64,000 nt of DNA from Thermoanaerobaculia bacterium (GTDB lineage: Bacteria > Acidobacteriota > Thermoanaerobaculia > Thermoanaerobaculales > Sulfomarinibacteraceae), in the NCBI GenBank assembly GCA_027061805.1, contig JAMOWA010000018.1, forward strand, positions 62,001-126,000, given 5' to 3'. Position 1 is the stretch's first letter. Every line of letters starts with the position of its first letter. Under the pieces are notes generated by a model. That model made no database searches. It was not told the DNA's origin and saw nothing but the letters and a program-made list of their open reading frames with translations. Shown here one piece after another: positions 9,473-17,679 of this stretch. Both the position numbers and the translations under genes were made by a program.

Positions 9473-11389
9473 ATGGGAGAGCAGAACGTCCGGCATGCCA
9501 CCGAGGTGGCGGAGCTCCGCCGCTTCCTCAAGCGCCTCCTCCGGGACGTGAAGGCCATGGAGCACATGCTCGAGCACGGCCTCATCGAGTCCGGCGTCCG
9601 GCGCATCGGCGCCGAGCAGGAGCTCTTCCTTGTGGACGACACCTGGCGCCCCGCACCGCTGGCCACCGAGGTCCTGGGCACCCTCGCGGGCCCCCACTTC
9701 ACCACCGAGCTCGCGCGCTTCAACCTGGAGTTCAACCTGGACCCGGTGGCCTTCGGCGGCACCTGTCTCAGCCAGCTGGAGGGCCAGCTCGAAAGCCTGC
9801 TCGCGCGGGCCCGGGACGCGGCCGCGGAGCACGGCGCCCGGGTGGTGCTCACGGGCATCCTCCCCACCCTCACCAAGGGGGACCTCGAGCTGGAGAACAT
9901 GACCCCCAACCCGCGCTACTTCGCCCTCAACGACGCGCTCACGCGCCTGAGGGGCGGCGAGTACAGCTTCCACATCAAGGGGATCGACGAGCTGAACTTC
10001 CACCACAACAACATCATGGTGGAGGCCTGCAACACCTCCTTCCAGGTCCACTTCCAGGTGGGGCCGGAGGAGTTCGCCCGCATGTACAACATCGCCCAGG
10101 CCGCCGCGGCCCCCATCCTGGCTGCGGCGGCCAACTCCCCCCTGCTCTTCGGCAAGCGCCTGTGGCGGGAGACCCGGGTGGCGCTGTTCCAGCAGTCCAT
10201 CGACACCCGCCGCTCGGCCCCCCACCTCCGGGAGCAGGCGCCCAGGGTGAGCTTCGGGCGGCAGTGGGTCCGCTCCTCGGCCCTGGAGATCTTCCGCGAG
10301 GACATCGCCCGCTTCCGGGCCATCCTGTCCACCGAGATGGAGGAGGACCCTTTCGAGGCGCTCGGGGAGGGGCGGGCTCCCGACCTCCCCGCCCTCCGGC
10401 TCCACAACAGCACCGTCTACCGCTGGAACCGCGTCTGCTACGGCATCGGGGAGGGCGGCAGGGCCCACCTGCGCATCGAGAACCGCACCCTCTCGTCGGG
10501 CCCCACCGTCCGCGACGAGGTGGCCAACGCGGCCTTCTGGTTCGGCCTGGTGAGCGGCCTGCTGGGCCGCTACGAGGACATCACGCGCCACATGCGCTTC
10601 GAGGACGCCCACGCCAACTTCTTCGCGGCCGCCCAGCACGGGCTCAACGCCCAGCTCACCTGGCTGGAGGGACGCATCCTCCCCGCCAGGGACCTGATCC
10701 TGAAGGAGCTGCTGCCGCTGGCCCGCGAGGGGCTGCTGGCCTCGGGAGTGGACGACGGCGACGTGGAGCTCTATCTGGGGGTCCTCGAGGAGCGAGTACG
10801 CTCCAGCCACACCGGCGCCCAGTGGCTCCTCTCCTCCTTCGCAACCCTGGGCGAGAAGGGGCCCCTCGCGGAGCGGCTCAGCGCCCTCACGGCCGCCACG
10901 GCTCACCGCCAGGAGCACCGAGGCCCGGTTCACGGCTGGGAACCAGCCAGGCTGGAGGAGGCGGGCGGCTGGAAGCACAACTACCTCCGGGTGGAGCAGT
11001 ACATGGACACGGACCTGATCACGGTGGGTCCCGACGAGCCCGTGGAGCTGGTGACCCACCTGATGGAGTGGAACCGGGTCCGCCACGTGCTGGTGGAGGA
11101 CGAGGACAACCGGCTGGTGGGCATCGTCAGCCGCCGGTCCCTCCTGCCCCTGGTGGGCAGCTACGATCCGGAATCCGTGGACGGCCCCCTGCCGGTGAGC
11201 GAGGTCATGCAGCCGGACCCCATCACCGTGGCTCCCGAGACCTCCACACTGGAGGCCATCGAGCTCATGCGGCAGCACCGGATCAGCTGCCTCCCCGTGG
11301 TGAAGAACGGCCACCTGGTGGGCACGGTGACCCAGGACCAGTACATGGAGATTGCCGGCCGCCTCCTGGAGCAGAAGCTGCGGGAATGA
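9473..11389 (+). CDS. GCS2-type glutamate-cysteine ligase-like enzyme fused to CBS pair
   Basis: The start at ATG 9473 has AGGAAAGGA upstream and a TACAAT box at 9423-9428; 638 aa. Residues about 1-480 look like the glutamate-cysteine ligase 2 family (ATP-dependent carboxylate-amine ligase): [11 protein letters not shown] near residue 48 supplies the E-x-E metal-binding motif, followed by [22 protein letters not shown] and [12 protein letters not shown]. Residues about 520-635 form two CBS motifs (YMDTDLITV... and VMQPDPITV...), each ending in VGIVS/VGTVT, which usually bind adenine nucleotides. I infer nucleotide-gated ligase activity. The true product (gamma-glutamylcysteine or another gamma-glutamyl amide) cannot be told from sequence. 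No glutathione synthetase is nearby. Confidence 0.82.
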   Translation: MGEQNVRHATEVAELRRFLKRLLRDVKAMEHMLEHGLIESGVRRIGAEQELFLVDDTWRPAPLATEVLGTLAGPHFTTELARFNLEFNLDPVAFGGTCLSQLEGQLESLLARARDAAAEHGARVVLTGILPTLTKGDLELENMTPNPRYFALNDALTRLRGGEYSFHIKGIDELNFHHNNIMVEACNTSFQVHFQVGPEEFARMYNIAQAAAAPILAAAANSPLLFGKRLWRETRVALFQQSIDTRRSAPHLREQAPRVSFGRQWVRSSALEIFREDIARFRAILSTEMEEDPFEALGEGRAPDLPALRLHNSTVYRWNRVCYGIGEGGRAHLRIENRTLSSGPTVRDEVANAAFWFGLVSGLLGRYEDITRHMRFEDAHANFFAAAQHGLNAQLTWLEGRILPARDLILKELLPLAREGLLASGVDDGDVELYLGVLEERVRSSHTGAQWLLSSFATLGEKGPLAERLSALTAATAHRQEHRGPVHGWEPARLEEAGGWKHNYLRVEQYMDTDLITVGPDEPVELVTHLMEWNRVRHVLVEDEDNRLVGIVSRRSLLPLVGSYDPESVDGPLPVSEVMQPDPITVAPETSTLEAIELMRQHRISCLPVVKNGHLVGTVTQDQYMEIAGRLLEQKLRE

Positions 11390-11490
11390 GCACGGCTGCC
11401 CAGGCGCTCGCACCGCCGGGACTTGTCATCCGGGGCCGATCCGCGTATACTACGCCTCCCGTGGCCCGTCGGGCCACCGAGAGGTGCATC

Positions 11491-11706
11491 ATGAAGCCAG
11501 GAATCCATCCCGAGTACCACGAGGTCGAGGTCCGTTGCGCCTGTGGCAACACCTTCACGACCCGCTCCACCAAGAAGGAGCTCCGGCTGGAGATCTGCTC
11601 CGCCTGCCACCCCTTCTTCACCGGCAAGCAGAAGCTGGTGGACACCGCCGGAATGGTGGAGAAGTTCGAGCGGCGCTACGGCAAGCAGAACGCCGGGCAG
11701 AAGTAG
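11491..11706 (+). CDS. rpmE: 50S ribosomal protein L31 (zinc form)
   Basis: A 71-aa protein starting [16 protein letters not shown]. The four zinc-ligand cysteines of the C+ form are present (C16, C18, C36, C39; motif CSACHPF), so this is the zinc-containing RpmE, not the zinc-free paralogue. The start is the ATG at 11491, directly before the family N-terminus. It lies just upstream of prfA, a common pairing. Binds the 50S central protuberance. Confidence 0.96.
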   Translation: MKPGIHPEYHEVEVRCACGNTFTTRSTKKELRLEICSACHPFFTGKQKLVDTAGMVEKFERRYGKQNAGQK

Positions 11707-11787
11707 CTCGAAACCGGCCGCGCGAGCGGCCCCGACGACCCCGTGCCGGCTCCCGGGCCTGCGCGGGGTCTTCCGCTGGAAGGCCCC

Positions 11788-12858
11788 ATGCTGGAACGCC
11801 TCGACGAGATCGTCCGACGCCACAGGGACCTGCTCGAGGAGCAGGCGGACCCCCACGTGGCCGTGGACCCCCGGCGGTCCCGCGAGGTGGCCCGGAAGCT
11901 GGCGGAGCTGGAGCCCGTGGTCCGCGCCTACTCCGAGTACCGGCAGGTGGTCGAGCACCTGGAGGGCGCTCGGGAGATCCTGGCCGAGGCCGACGACCCC
12001 GAGATGCGGGAGCTCGCCGAGGCCGAGGTGCGGGAGCTGGAGGAGCGCAGGGAGCAGCTCGACCGCCAGCTCAAGCTCCTTCTCCTGCCCGAGGACCCCA
12101 ACGACCGGCGCAACGTGATCCTGGAGATCCGGGCCGGGACCGGTGGTGACGAGGCGGCCCTCTTCGCGGCCGAGCTGCTCCGGATGTACCAGCGCTACGC
12201 CGAGATGAAGGGGTGGAAGCTGTCGCTGACCGAGGTCAACGAGACCGGCCTGGGCGGCATCAAGGAGGCGGTGGGCATGATCGAGGGCGACCGCGTCTAC
12301 TCCCGGCTCAAGTTCGAGTCTGGGGTCCACAGGGTGCAGCGCGTCCCCGCCACCGAGTCCTCCGGCAGGATCCACACCTCGGCGGCCACCGTGGCGGTGC
12401 TGCCGGAGGCCGAGGAGGTGGAGATCGAGGTGGACGAGAAGGATCTCCGCATCGACCGCTTCTGCGCCTCGGGCCCCGGTGGCCAGAGCGTGAACACCAC
12501 CTACTCCGCGGTCCGGATCACCCACCTGCCCACCGGCCTCGTGGTCTCCTGCCAGGACGAGAAGTCACAGATCCAGAACAAGGCCAAGGCCCTCCGCGTG
12601 CTCAAGGCGCGGCTCAAGGAGATCCACGAGGCCGAGCTCGCCCGCGAGCGGGCCCAGGACCGCCGGAGCCAGATCGGGAGCGGCGACCGGTCGGAGAAGA
12701 TCCGCACCTACAACTTCCCCCAGGGCCGGGTGACGGACCACCGCATCGGTCTCACCGTGCACCGGCTCGGCGAGATCCTGGACGGCAACCTGGACCTCAT
12801 CCTCGAGCCCCTCATCACGGAGCTCCAGGCTCGCCGCCTCAAGGAGGAGCTGGGCTGA
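11788..12858 (+). CDS. prfA: Peptide chain release factor 1
   Basis: Recognises UAA/UAG stop codons and triggers peptide hydrolysis. The ATG at 11788 ([12 protein letters not shown]) gives 356 aa, the normal length; an upstream GTG in frame would add a non-conserved Pro-rich tail. The catalytic GGQ lies in [16 protein letters not shown] (about residue 232), where PrmC methylates the Gln. The RF1 anticodon-mimic region (PxT) falls in [12 protein letters not shown]. The prmC gene follows on the same strand but is separated by 0.6 kb containing an antisense gene remnant. Confidence 0.97.
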   Translation: MLERLDEIVRRHRDLLEEQADPHVAVDPRRSREVARKLAELEPVVRAYSEYRQVVEHLEGAREILAEADDPEMRELAEAEVRELEERREQLDRQLKLLLLPEDPNDRRNVILEIRAGTGGDEAALFAAELLRMYQRYAEMKGWKLSLTEVNETGLGGIKEAVGMIEGDRVYSRLKFESGVHRVQRVPATESSGRIHTSAATVAVLPEAEEVEIEVDEKDLRIDRFCASGPGGQSVNTTYSAVRITHLPTGLVVSCQDEKSQIQNKAKALRVLKARLKEIHEAELARERAQDRRSQIGSGDRSEKIRTYNFPQGRVTDHRIGLTVHRLGEILDGNLDLILEPLITELQARRLKEELG

Positions 12859-12876
12859 TCCCTCCGGGTGGCCGGG

Positions 12877-13301
12877 TCAGAGCCCCAGGCTCCGGCACAG
12901 CGACTGGTGCCACCGCTCCGAGTACAGGTAGTTGACCATCAGGCCGCACGACTCCTCCAGGCCCCTCGGCGTGGTGCTGGCCGCGAACCGGACGTGCCTG
13001 CGCGCCACCGTGGCGCCGTTGCCCAGGTGGAAGCCGGCCACCGGGCAGAGGGGACGCCCGTGGGGTCCCGCTCCAGCTCTTCCAGGGCCTGCTCCAGGGT
13101 CCGCCGGAGCTCCTCCGGAGGGAGCTCGAGTTTCCGGACGATCTCCGGGAACAGCACAGTGCGGTCCTCACGGTCGAGCCCCCGGTAGATCCTGGCAAGC
13201 TCGCCCACGAGCCGCGGCCGGCCGGAGGGATCGTCCACGATCCTCCGGGCCAGGTCGAGGATCCTCCGGACCTTCTTCGGAACCCTGGTCTTCGTCGCCA
13301 T
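12877..13301 (-). pseudogene. Malonyl-CoA decarboxylase remnant (head and tail only)
   Basis: The start (MATKTRVPKKVRRI..., ATG at 13301 with GGAGGTGACC upstream) encodes about 75 residues that resemble the helical N-terminal domain (LVGELARIYRGLDREDR). Near 13050 the good coding frame switches. The new frame reads CPVAGFHLGNGATVARRHVR and then GLEESCGLMVNYLYSERW to a TGA at 12879-12877. PVAxFHLxNGA and GLxxSxGxMVNYLY are signature C-terminal stretches of malonyl-CoA decarboxylase. A working enzyme is over 400 aa; here about 140 codons remain across a frameshift, so the catalytic core has been deleted. It is antisense to, and between, prfA and prmC. Confidence 0.75.
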
Positions 13302-13469
13302 GGTCACCTCCGATGCCGGAATCCCATCCTAGCCCGGATCTGTTCATGATGCTTCGGCTGTGCGGAGCGATCCACCCTTCCTGGCGGCGTTTTCTCGACT
13401 CGGTCGCTCGACGTGCCGCAAACCCCTCCTGCCGGCTCCCGCCGGGAGAATCCAGGCTAAGCTTCCGCC

Positions 13470-14321
13470 GTGGACCGACACCGGCGCAACCGTACGGCCG
13501 ACCTCCTGGAACGGGCCGCTCGACGCCTCCCCCGGAGGGAAGGCCTTCCCGACCCGCGCCGGGAGGCCCTCTGGCTCCTGGCCCGTGCCTGGGGGGTCGA
13601 GGAGATCCGCCTCCGCCTGGAGCCCGCCGCCCCGGTGCCCCCGGAGGTCGAGGATCTCTTCCTGGACTGGGTGGAGCGGCGGGCCGCCGGGGTACCGGCC
13701 CACCACCTCACGGGATCCTGCCCCTTCTGGGGCCGTGACTTCCTCGTGACCCCCGCCGTGCTCATCCCCAGGCCCGAGACGGAGCTGGTGGTGGAGGCGG
13801 CCCTTGGCCTGCGTCTCCCCGCAGACGCGCGGGCCGCCGACGTGGGGACAGGGTCCGCCTGCCTCGCCGCCACCCTGGCCCTGGAGCGGCCGGCCTGGCA
13901 TCTGGCCGCCACCGATCTTTCCATGGCTGCCCTGGCCGTCGCCCGGGCGAATGTCCGGCGGCTGGGAGCTCCGGTGCGCCTGGTCCGGTGCCACCTGGGA
14001 TCGGCCCTGGCAGGAGGTCTGGACCTGGTGGTGGCCAACCTGCCGTACGTCCCGACGGCGGCGCTGGCCATCCTCCCCGTGGAGGTGCGTCACGACCCGG
14101 CGCCCGCGCTCGACGGGGGTCCGGACGGCCTGGACCTCGTCCGCGAGCTCGTGGCCGACCTTCCCCGGCTCATGGCCTGCGGCGGCACCGCCCTGCTCGA
14201 GCTGGGCGAGGACCAGGCCGAGGCGGTGGAGGTTCTTGCGGTCCGGCACGGCCTCAGACCCGTCGGGCGCATCCGCGACCCCGGGGGATGCGACAGGGTC
14301 GTCCGTCTCGTCCGGCCCTGA
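13470..14321 (+). CDS. prmC: Release factor glutamine methyltransferase
   Basis: Methylates the GGQ glutamine of RF1/RF2 using SAM. GTG start at 13470; 283 aa. The N-terminal helical substrate-binding part (1-95) ends in HHLTGSCPFWGRDFLVTP, followed by IPRPETELVVE, the SAM-binding DVGTGSACLAATLALE and the active-site motif, here NLPYVP rather than the usual NPPY. The P-to-L change at the second position occurs in a position that contacts the glutamine indirectly; the Asn and Tyr are kept, so I expect activity. Ends just before a strong terminator. Confidence 0.92.
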   Translation: MDRHRRNRTADLLERAARRLPRREGLPDPRREALWLLARAWGVEEIRLRLEPAAPVPPEVEDLFLDWVERRAAGVPAHHLTGSCPFWGRDFLVTPAVLIPRPETELVVEAALGLRLPADARAADVGTGSACLAATLALERPAWHLAATDLSMAALAVARANVRRLGAPVRLVRCHLGSALAGGLDLVVANLPYVPTAALAILPVEVRHDPAPALDGGPDGLDLVRELVADLPRLMACGGTALLELGEDQAEAVEVLAVRHGLRPVGRIRDPGGCDRVVRLVRP

Positions 14322-14340
14322 CCGGAGGACGCTGAACGAG

Positions 14341-14373
14341 CCGCGCCCCGGACGGTGGCCGTCCGGGGCGCGG
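14341..14373. terminator. Terminator between convergent prmC and RRM genes
   Basis: A perfect 15-bp stem (CCGCGCCCCGGACGG, 14341-14355, with 14359-14373) closes a 3-nt TGG loop. On the plus strand it is followed by TGGTTCTCTTCTCTT, so it fits best as the prmC terminator. It could also stop minus-strand transcripts. Confidence 0.75.
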
Positions 14374-14394
14374 TGGTTCTCTTCTCTTGCGGGT

Positions 14395-14667
14395 CTACCA
14401 GCGGGGCCTGCGGCCTCCACCATCACCACGGGGACGCGCCTCGTTGACCTTCACGGCCCGGCCGTCGAGGTCGGTGCCGTTGAGCGCCGCGATGGCCGCG
14501 TTGGCCTCCTCGTCGTTGGGCATGGTCACGAAGCCGAAGCCGCGCGAACGGCCGGTGTCGCGATCGGTGATCACCGCCACCTCTTCCACGGCTCCGTACT
14601 CGGCGAAGGCGGCCCGCAGCCCCTCCTCGGTGGTGTTGTAGGACAGGTTTCCGACGTAGATCTTCAT
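14395..14667 (-). CDS. RNA-binding protein, single RRM domain
   Basis: A 90-aa protein starting at ATG 14667 (MKIYVGNLSYN), with GGAGGTTAG upstream. One RRM fills most of it: RNP-2 IYVGNL (residues 3-8) and RNP-1 RGFGFVTM (about 42-49), both with the expected aromatic residues. A Gly/Arg-rich tail (GDGGGRRPRW) follows. This is the architecture of cyanobacterial and other bacterial cold-induced Rbp proteins, which probably act as RNA chaperones. It is a single-gene unit. Its leader can mask the ribosome site (see 14676-14710), in line with temperature control. Confidence 0.93.
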   Translation of the reverse strand: MKIYVGNLSYNTTEEGLRAAFAEYGAVEEVAVITDRDTGRSRGFGFVTMPNDEEANAAIAALNGTDLDGRAVKVNEARPRGDGGGRRPRW

Positions 14668-14675
14668 GCTTCTAA

Positions 14676-14710
14676 CCTCCAGATTTCTGATGACCACGAG
14701 GACCTGGAGG
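14676..14710 (-). promoter_or_regulatory. Shine-Dalgarno-masking leader element of the RRM gene
   Basis: The ribosome site CTGGAGG (minus strand, 14682-14676) has an exact complement CCTCCAG at 14710-14704 in the same leader. Two flanking G-U pairs extend the helix to 9 bp, with a 21-nt loop. A TACAAT box at 14777-14772 would start transcription near 14765, giving a leader of about 100 nt. A temperature- or protein-sensitive switch is inferred. Confidence 0.4.
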
Positions 14711-15078
14711 CCTGCGCGGGCGTCAGGGGACCGATATCGGCCCGGCGCCAGCCGCCGGACCTTCCAGGGTCATTGTACCCCGAACCTCCCCGAAAACGCC
14801 ACTCCCCCGTCGGACGAATCGTGACGGTGGTCGGGGCCGGGTTTCGGCGGCGGGGGAGGGCGGCATCGGTATCCGACGGGAGCCGGGTCCGGAAATCGGC
14901 AGCGATCAGCTGTGACCGGAGGCGGCGGATCGGGGCATGGTGCTCCTTCTTTTCTCCGCGCCCCTGGCCCTCCCGGGCGGACGGGCGAGCGCCACATCCT
15001 CTCAACGCCACCGTCATCCGCCGCCGCCTCGATCTCCGGCCCTTCACCCCCGGGGGGGCAGCGTGGGATCATGGAGCC
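14711..15078. other. Intergenic region without a supported gene
   Basis: About 370 bp between the RRM gene and truA. Apart from the RRM promoter (TACAAT near 14775, minus strand) it holds only GC-rich, weakly repetitive DNA. A short plus-strand frame from ATG 14937 begins with a hydrophobic stretch but lacks a ribosome site and runs into truA out of frame. I do not call it. Confidence 0.6.
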
Positions 15079-15906
15079 GTGACACGGCGCATCAAGCTCA
15101 CGGTGGCGTACCTGGGAACCCCCTTCCATGGCTGGCAGAGGCAGAGGGGCCAGCGGACGGTCCAGGGTGAGCTGGAGGCGGCGCTGGGAAGGCTCACCGG
15201 ACACGCGCCCCCCACCGTGGTGGGGGCAGGCCGCACGGACGCCGGCGTCCACGCCCGTGGGCAGGTGGCCCACGTGGACCTCCCGGACGGCCTTCCTGCC
15301 GGGATCCTCCCCGGTGCGCTCGGCGCCGCGCTCCCCGCGGAGATCCGGGTGCTCCGTGCCGTGGCGGTCCCGGTCTCCTTCCACGCACGGCGCAGCGCGA
15401 GAGCGAAGCATTACGCCTACCGCGTCCACTGGGCGGGGCACCTCCTGCCCTGGTCGGCCCTCCGCTCCGCGCAGGTGGATGCACCACCCGACTCCGGTGT
15501 CGTCCGGGAGGCGCTGGAGCTGCTGCGGGGGCGCCACGACATGGCCTCGTTCACCGTCACCGATCCTGCGCAGGGCCCGACCGTCCGGACCATCCTGGGC
15601 GCCTGGGAGTCCCGGGGGCGCCGGACGTTGACCCTCCACTTCGTGGGCGAGGGCTTCCTGAGGTACCAGGTCCGGCGGATGGCGGGCGCGATCCTGGCCG
15701 CCGCAAGGGACGGCTCCGCCCGGCGGATCGCGAAGCTCCTGGAGAATCCCCTTCCGGGAGCTCCGGTACCCACGGCCCCCCCGGAAGGGCTCACCCTGGA
15801 ACATGTCCACTACCGGCCCTGGCGGTATCCGGGCCGCGGCGGAAAGGCTGATCCCGGCACCGTCGAGGCCGCCCCACCTGTGGTAGACTCCGGGGCCCAG
15901 GGGTAA
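15079..15906 (+). CDS. truA: tRNA pseudouridine(38-40) synthase
   Basis: Isomerises U38-U40 in the tRNA anticodon arm. GTG start at 15079 (MTRRIKLTVAYLGTPFHGWQ), 275 aa. The catalytic aspartate is D54 in GAGRTDAGVHARGQVAH. Further family motifs are FHARRSARAKHYAYR and GEGFLRYQVRRMAGAI. About 25 non-conserved residues follow the normal C-terminus. The frame is open far upstream through prmC, but the conserved N-terminus fixes the start. The uppS gene begins 5 bases after its stop. Confidence 0.95.
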   Translation: MTRRIKLTVAYLGTPFHGWQRQRGQRTVQGELEAALGRLTGHAPPTVVGAGRTDAGVHARGQVAHVDLPDGLPAGILPGALGAALPAEIRVLRAVAVPVSFHARRSARAKHYAYRVHWAGHLLPWSALRSAQVDAPPDSGVVREALELLRGRHDMASFTVTDPAQGPTVRTILGAWESRGRRTLTLHFVGEGFLRYQVRRMAGAILAAARDGSARRIAKLLENPLPGAPVPTAPPEGLTLEHVHYRPWRYPGRGGKADPGTVEAAPPVVDSGAQG

Positions 15907-15910
15907 GTGA

Positions 15911-16741
15911 ATGCGTCACTTGGATGAAATCGCGGCACCCGGAACACCGGAGCGGGCACTTCTGGACCGGATCGACCCGGCCCGGCTCCCCGCACATGTG
16001 GCCATCATCATGGATGGCAACGGGAGGTGGGCCAGGGCCCGGAAGCTTCCCCGCGTGGAGGGGCACCGGGCCGGCATCCGGGCCGTCCGCGAGACCATCG
16101 AGACCATCGCCAGGCTCGAGATCCCCGTCGTGACCCTCTACGCCTTCTCCACGGAGAACTGGAAGCGGCCGCGGTACGAGGTCCTGACGCTCATGGCGCT
16201 TCTCAAGGAGTACATGCGCAAGGAGCTCGACACCTTCGTCACCAACAACCTCAGGTTCCGACCCATCGGCCGGCTCCACGAGCTGGAGGCCTCCGTGCGG
16301 AGGGAGCTTGCCCGGGGCGTCGAGGCCACCTCGGGGTGCACCGGCACCGTGGTTCAGATCGCCCTGAACTACTCGGGGCGGCAGGAGATCACCGACATGG
16401 TCCGGGAGGCGGTCCGGCTGGCGCGGGCCGGAGAGCTCGAGCCCGGGCAGGTGGACGAGCCCTGGATCGGGGACCACCTGGGCACCGCGGGGCTCCCCGA
16501 CCCCGATCTCCTCATCCGGACGTCGGGGGAGGAGCGGATCTCCAACTTCCTGCTGTGGCAGCTGGCCTACTCCGAGATCTACTTCACGCCGGTTCTCTGG
16601 CCGGACTTCGGCACCCGCCAGCTCCTGGAGGCCATCGTGGACTACCAGCAACGGGAACGCCGCTTCGGGGGGCTCCCCGAGATGACCGAGGAGGAGGAGA
16701 ACCTCTTCCTGTCGGCTGGAGACGTCCGTGCCGGCACGTGA
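15911..16741 (+). CDS. uppS: Isoprenyl (undecaprenyl) diphosphate synthase
   Basis: Cis-prenyltransferase that makes the C55 lipid carrier for peptidoglycan and surface polysaccharides. 276 aa. Catalytic D35 sits in the signature MDGNGRWARARKLPRVEGHRAG. Further family motifs are TLYAFSTENWKRP and, near the C-terminus, DPDLLIRTSGEERISNFLLWQLAYSE. About 20 extra residues precede the conserved start. The end overlaps cdsA by 14 bp, so the two are coupled. Confidence 0.95.
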   Translation: MRHLDEIAAPGTPERALLDRIDPARLPAHVAIIMDGNGRWARARKLPRVEGHRAGIRAVRETIETIARLEIPVVTLYAFSTENWKRPRYEVLTLMALLKEYMRKELDTFVTNNLRFRPIGRLHELEASVRRELARGVEATSGCTGTVVQIALNYSGRQEITDMVREAVRLARAGELEPGQVDEPWIGDHLGTAGLPDPDLLIRTSGEERISNFLLWQLAYSEIYFTPVLWPDFGTRQLLEAIVDYQQRERRFGGLPEMTEEEENLFLSAGDVRAGT

Positions 16742-17540
16742 GGCGGCGGCGGCCGTCGCCATCCCGCTCCTTCTCGCCATCATCGTCTGGGCTCCTGTGT
16801 GGACCTTTCTCCTGGTCCTCGGCGCCGCGGTGGTGCTGGCCGCCGACGAGCTCCTGGCCATGGCCCGGGGCGCCGGCCTGCCCACGGGCCGGTGGGTTCC
16901 CCTGGCCGTGCTGGCCGGGACCCTCACCGCGGCCTGGGCCGGCGGACCGGTGCCCCTCCTCGTGGCGCTGGTCGCGGCCGCCATCGTCCTGCCGGCCGTC
17001 CAGCTGACCAGCTCCACCCGTCCCTCGGGGGCGCTCGCCGGCACGGCAGTGGCCCTGTTCGTCCCCGTGTACCTGGGCCTGGGCGGGGCCTGCCTGGGCT
17101 GGCTCCGGCAGCTCCCGGACGGACCCTGGGGCATCCGCTTCGTCCTCTTCTTCCTGGGCGTCATCTGGATCGGAGACTCCGGGGCCTACTACGTGGGACG
17201 GACCTTCGGCCGCCACCCCATGGCCCCCAGGATCAGCCCGAGGAAGACATGGGAGGGGCTGGCGGGGGGCGTGGCCGCCTCCTTCGCCGGCGCCGCCATC
17301 CTGAGGTTCGTGCTCACCCTCGACCTCTCCTGGAAACACACGCTGGCGGTGGCCGCCATCCTCGCCGTGACCGCACCCCTGGGCGACGTGGTGGAATCCC
17401 AGTTCAAGAGGGACACGGGGGTCAAGGACTCCTCCGGGCTGATCCCCGGCCACGGCGGGTTGCTGGACCGCACCGACTCGCTCCTGTACTCTGCCCCGCC
17501 GGTCCTCGGGTACCTCCTCGTCACCGGTGTGCTCGGTTGA
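16728..17540 (+). CDS. cdsA: Phosphatidate cytidylyltransferase
   Basis: Forms CDP-diacylglycerol from CTP and phosphatidic acid, the branch point for phospholipid head groups. GTG start inside uppS; 270 aa with about seven or eight membrane helices. The C-terminal signature runs from GDVVESQFKRDTGVKD through SGLIPGHGGLLDRTDSL, the CDP-alcohol cytidylyltransferase motif with the metal-binding Asp residues. SPRKTWEG precedes it. In most relatives dxr comes next; here 139 bp of non-coding DNA leads directly to rseP. Confidence 0.95.
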   Translation: MPAREAAAAVAIPLLLAIIVWAPVWTFLLVLGAAVVLAADELLAMARGAGLPTGRWVPLAVLAGTLTAAWAGGPVPLLVALVAAAIVLPAVQLTSSTRPSGALAGTAVALFVPVYLGLGGACLGWLRQLPDGPWGIRFVLFFLGVIWIGDSGAYYVGRTFGRHPMAPRISPRKTWEGLAGGVAASFAGAAILRFVLTLDLSWKHTLAVAAILAVTAPLGDVVESQFKRDTGVKDSSGLIPGHGGLLDRTDSLLYSAPPVLGYLLVTGVLG

Positions 17541-17679
17541 TCGCAGGGGTCGCCCGGCCTCCCGGCACGATCCCGTTCTCTCCGGTATCATGGGCTGCCG
17601 GGATCTCTCGGGCCACCGGCACCGGAACGGGATCCTCCCGGCGATGGCCCCGGAATATCCCTTGATTTCACGAGGTTGA

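Noticed and set aside
14937-15170. Small secreted protein starting at ATG 14937
   Set aside because: Hydrophobic start but no ribosome site, Pro/Arg-rich nonsense afterwards, and out-of-frame overlap with truA.
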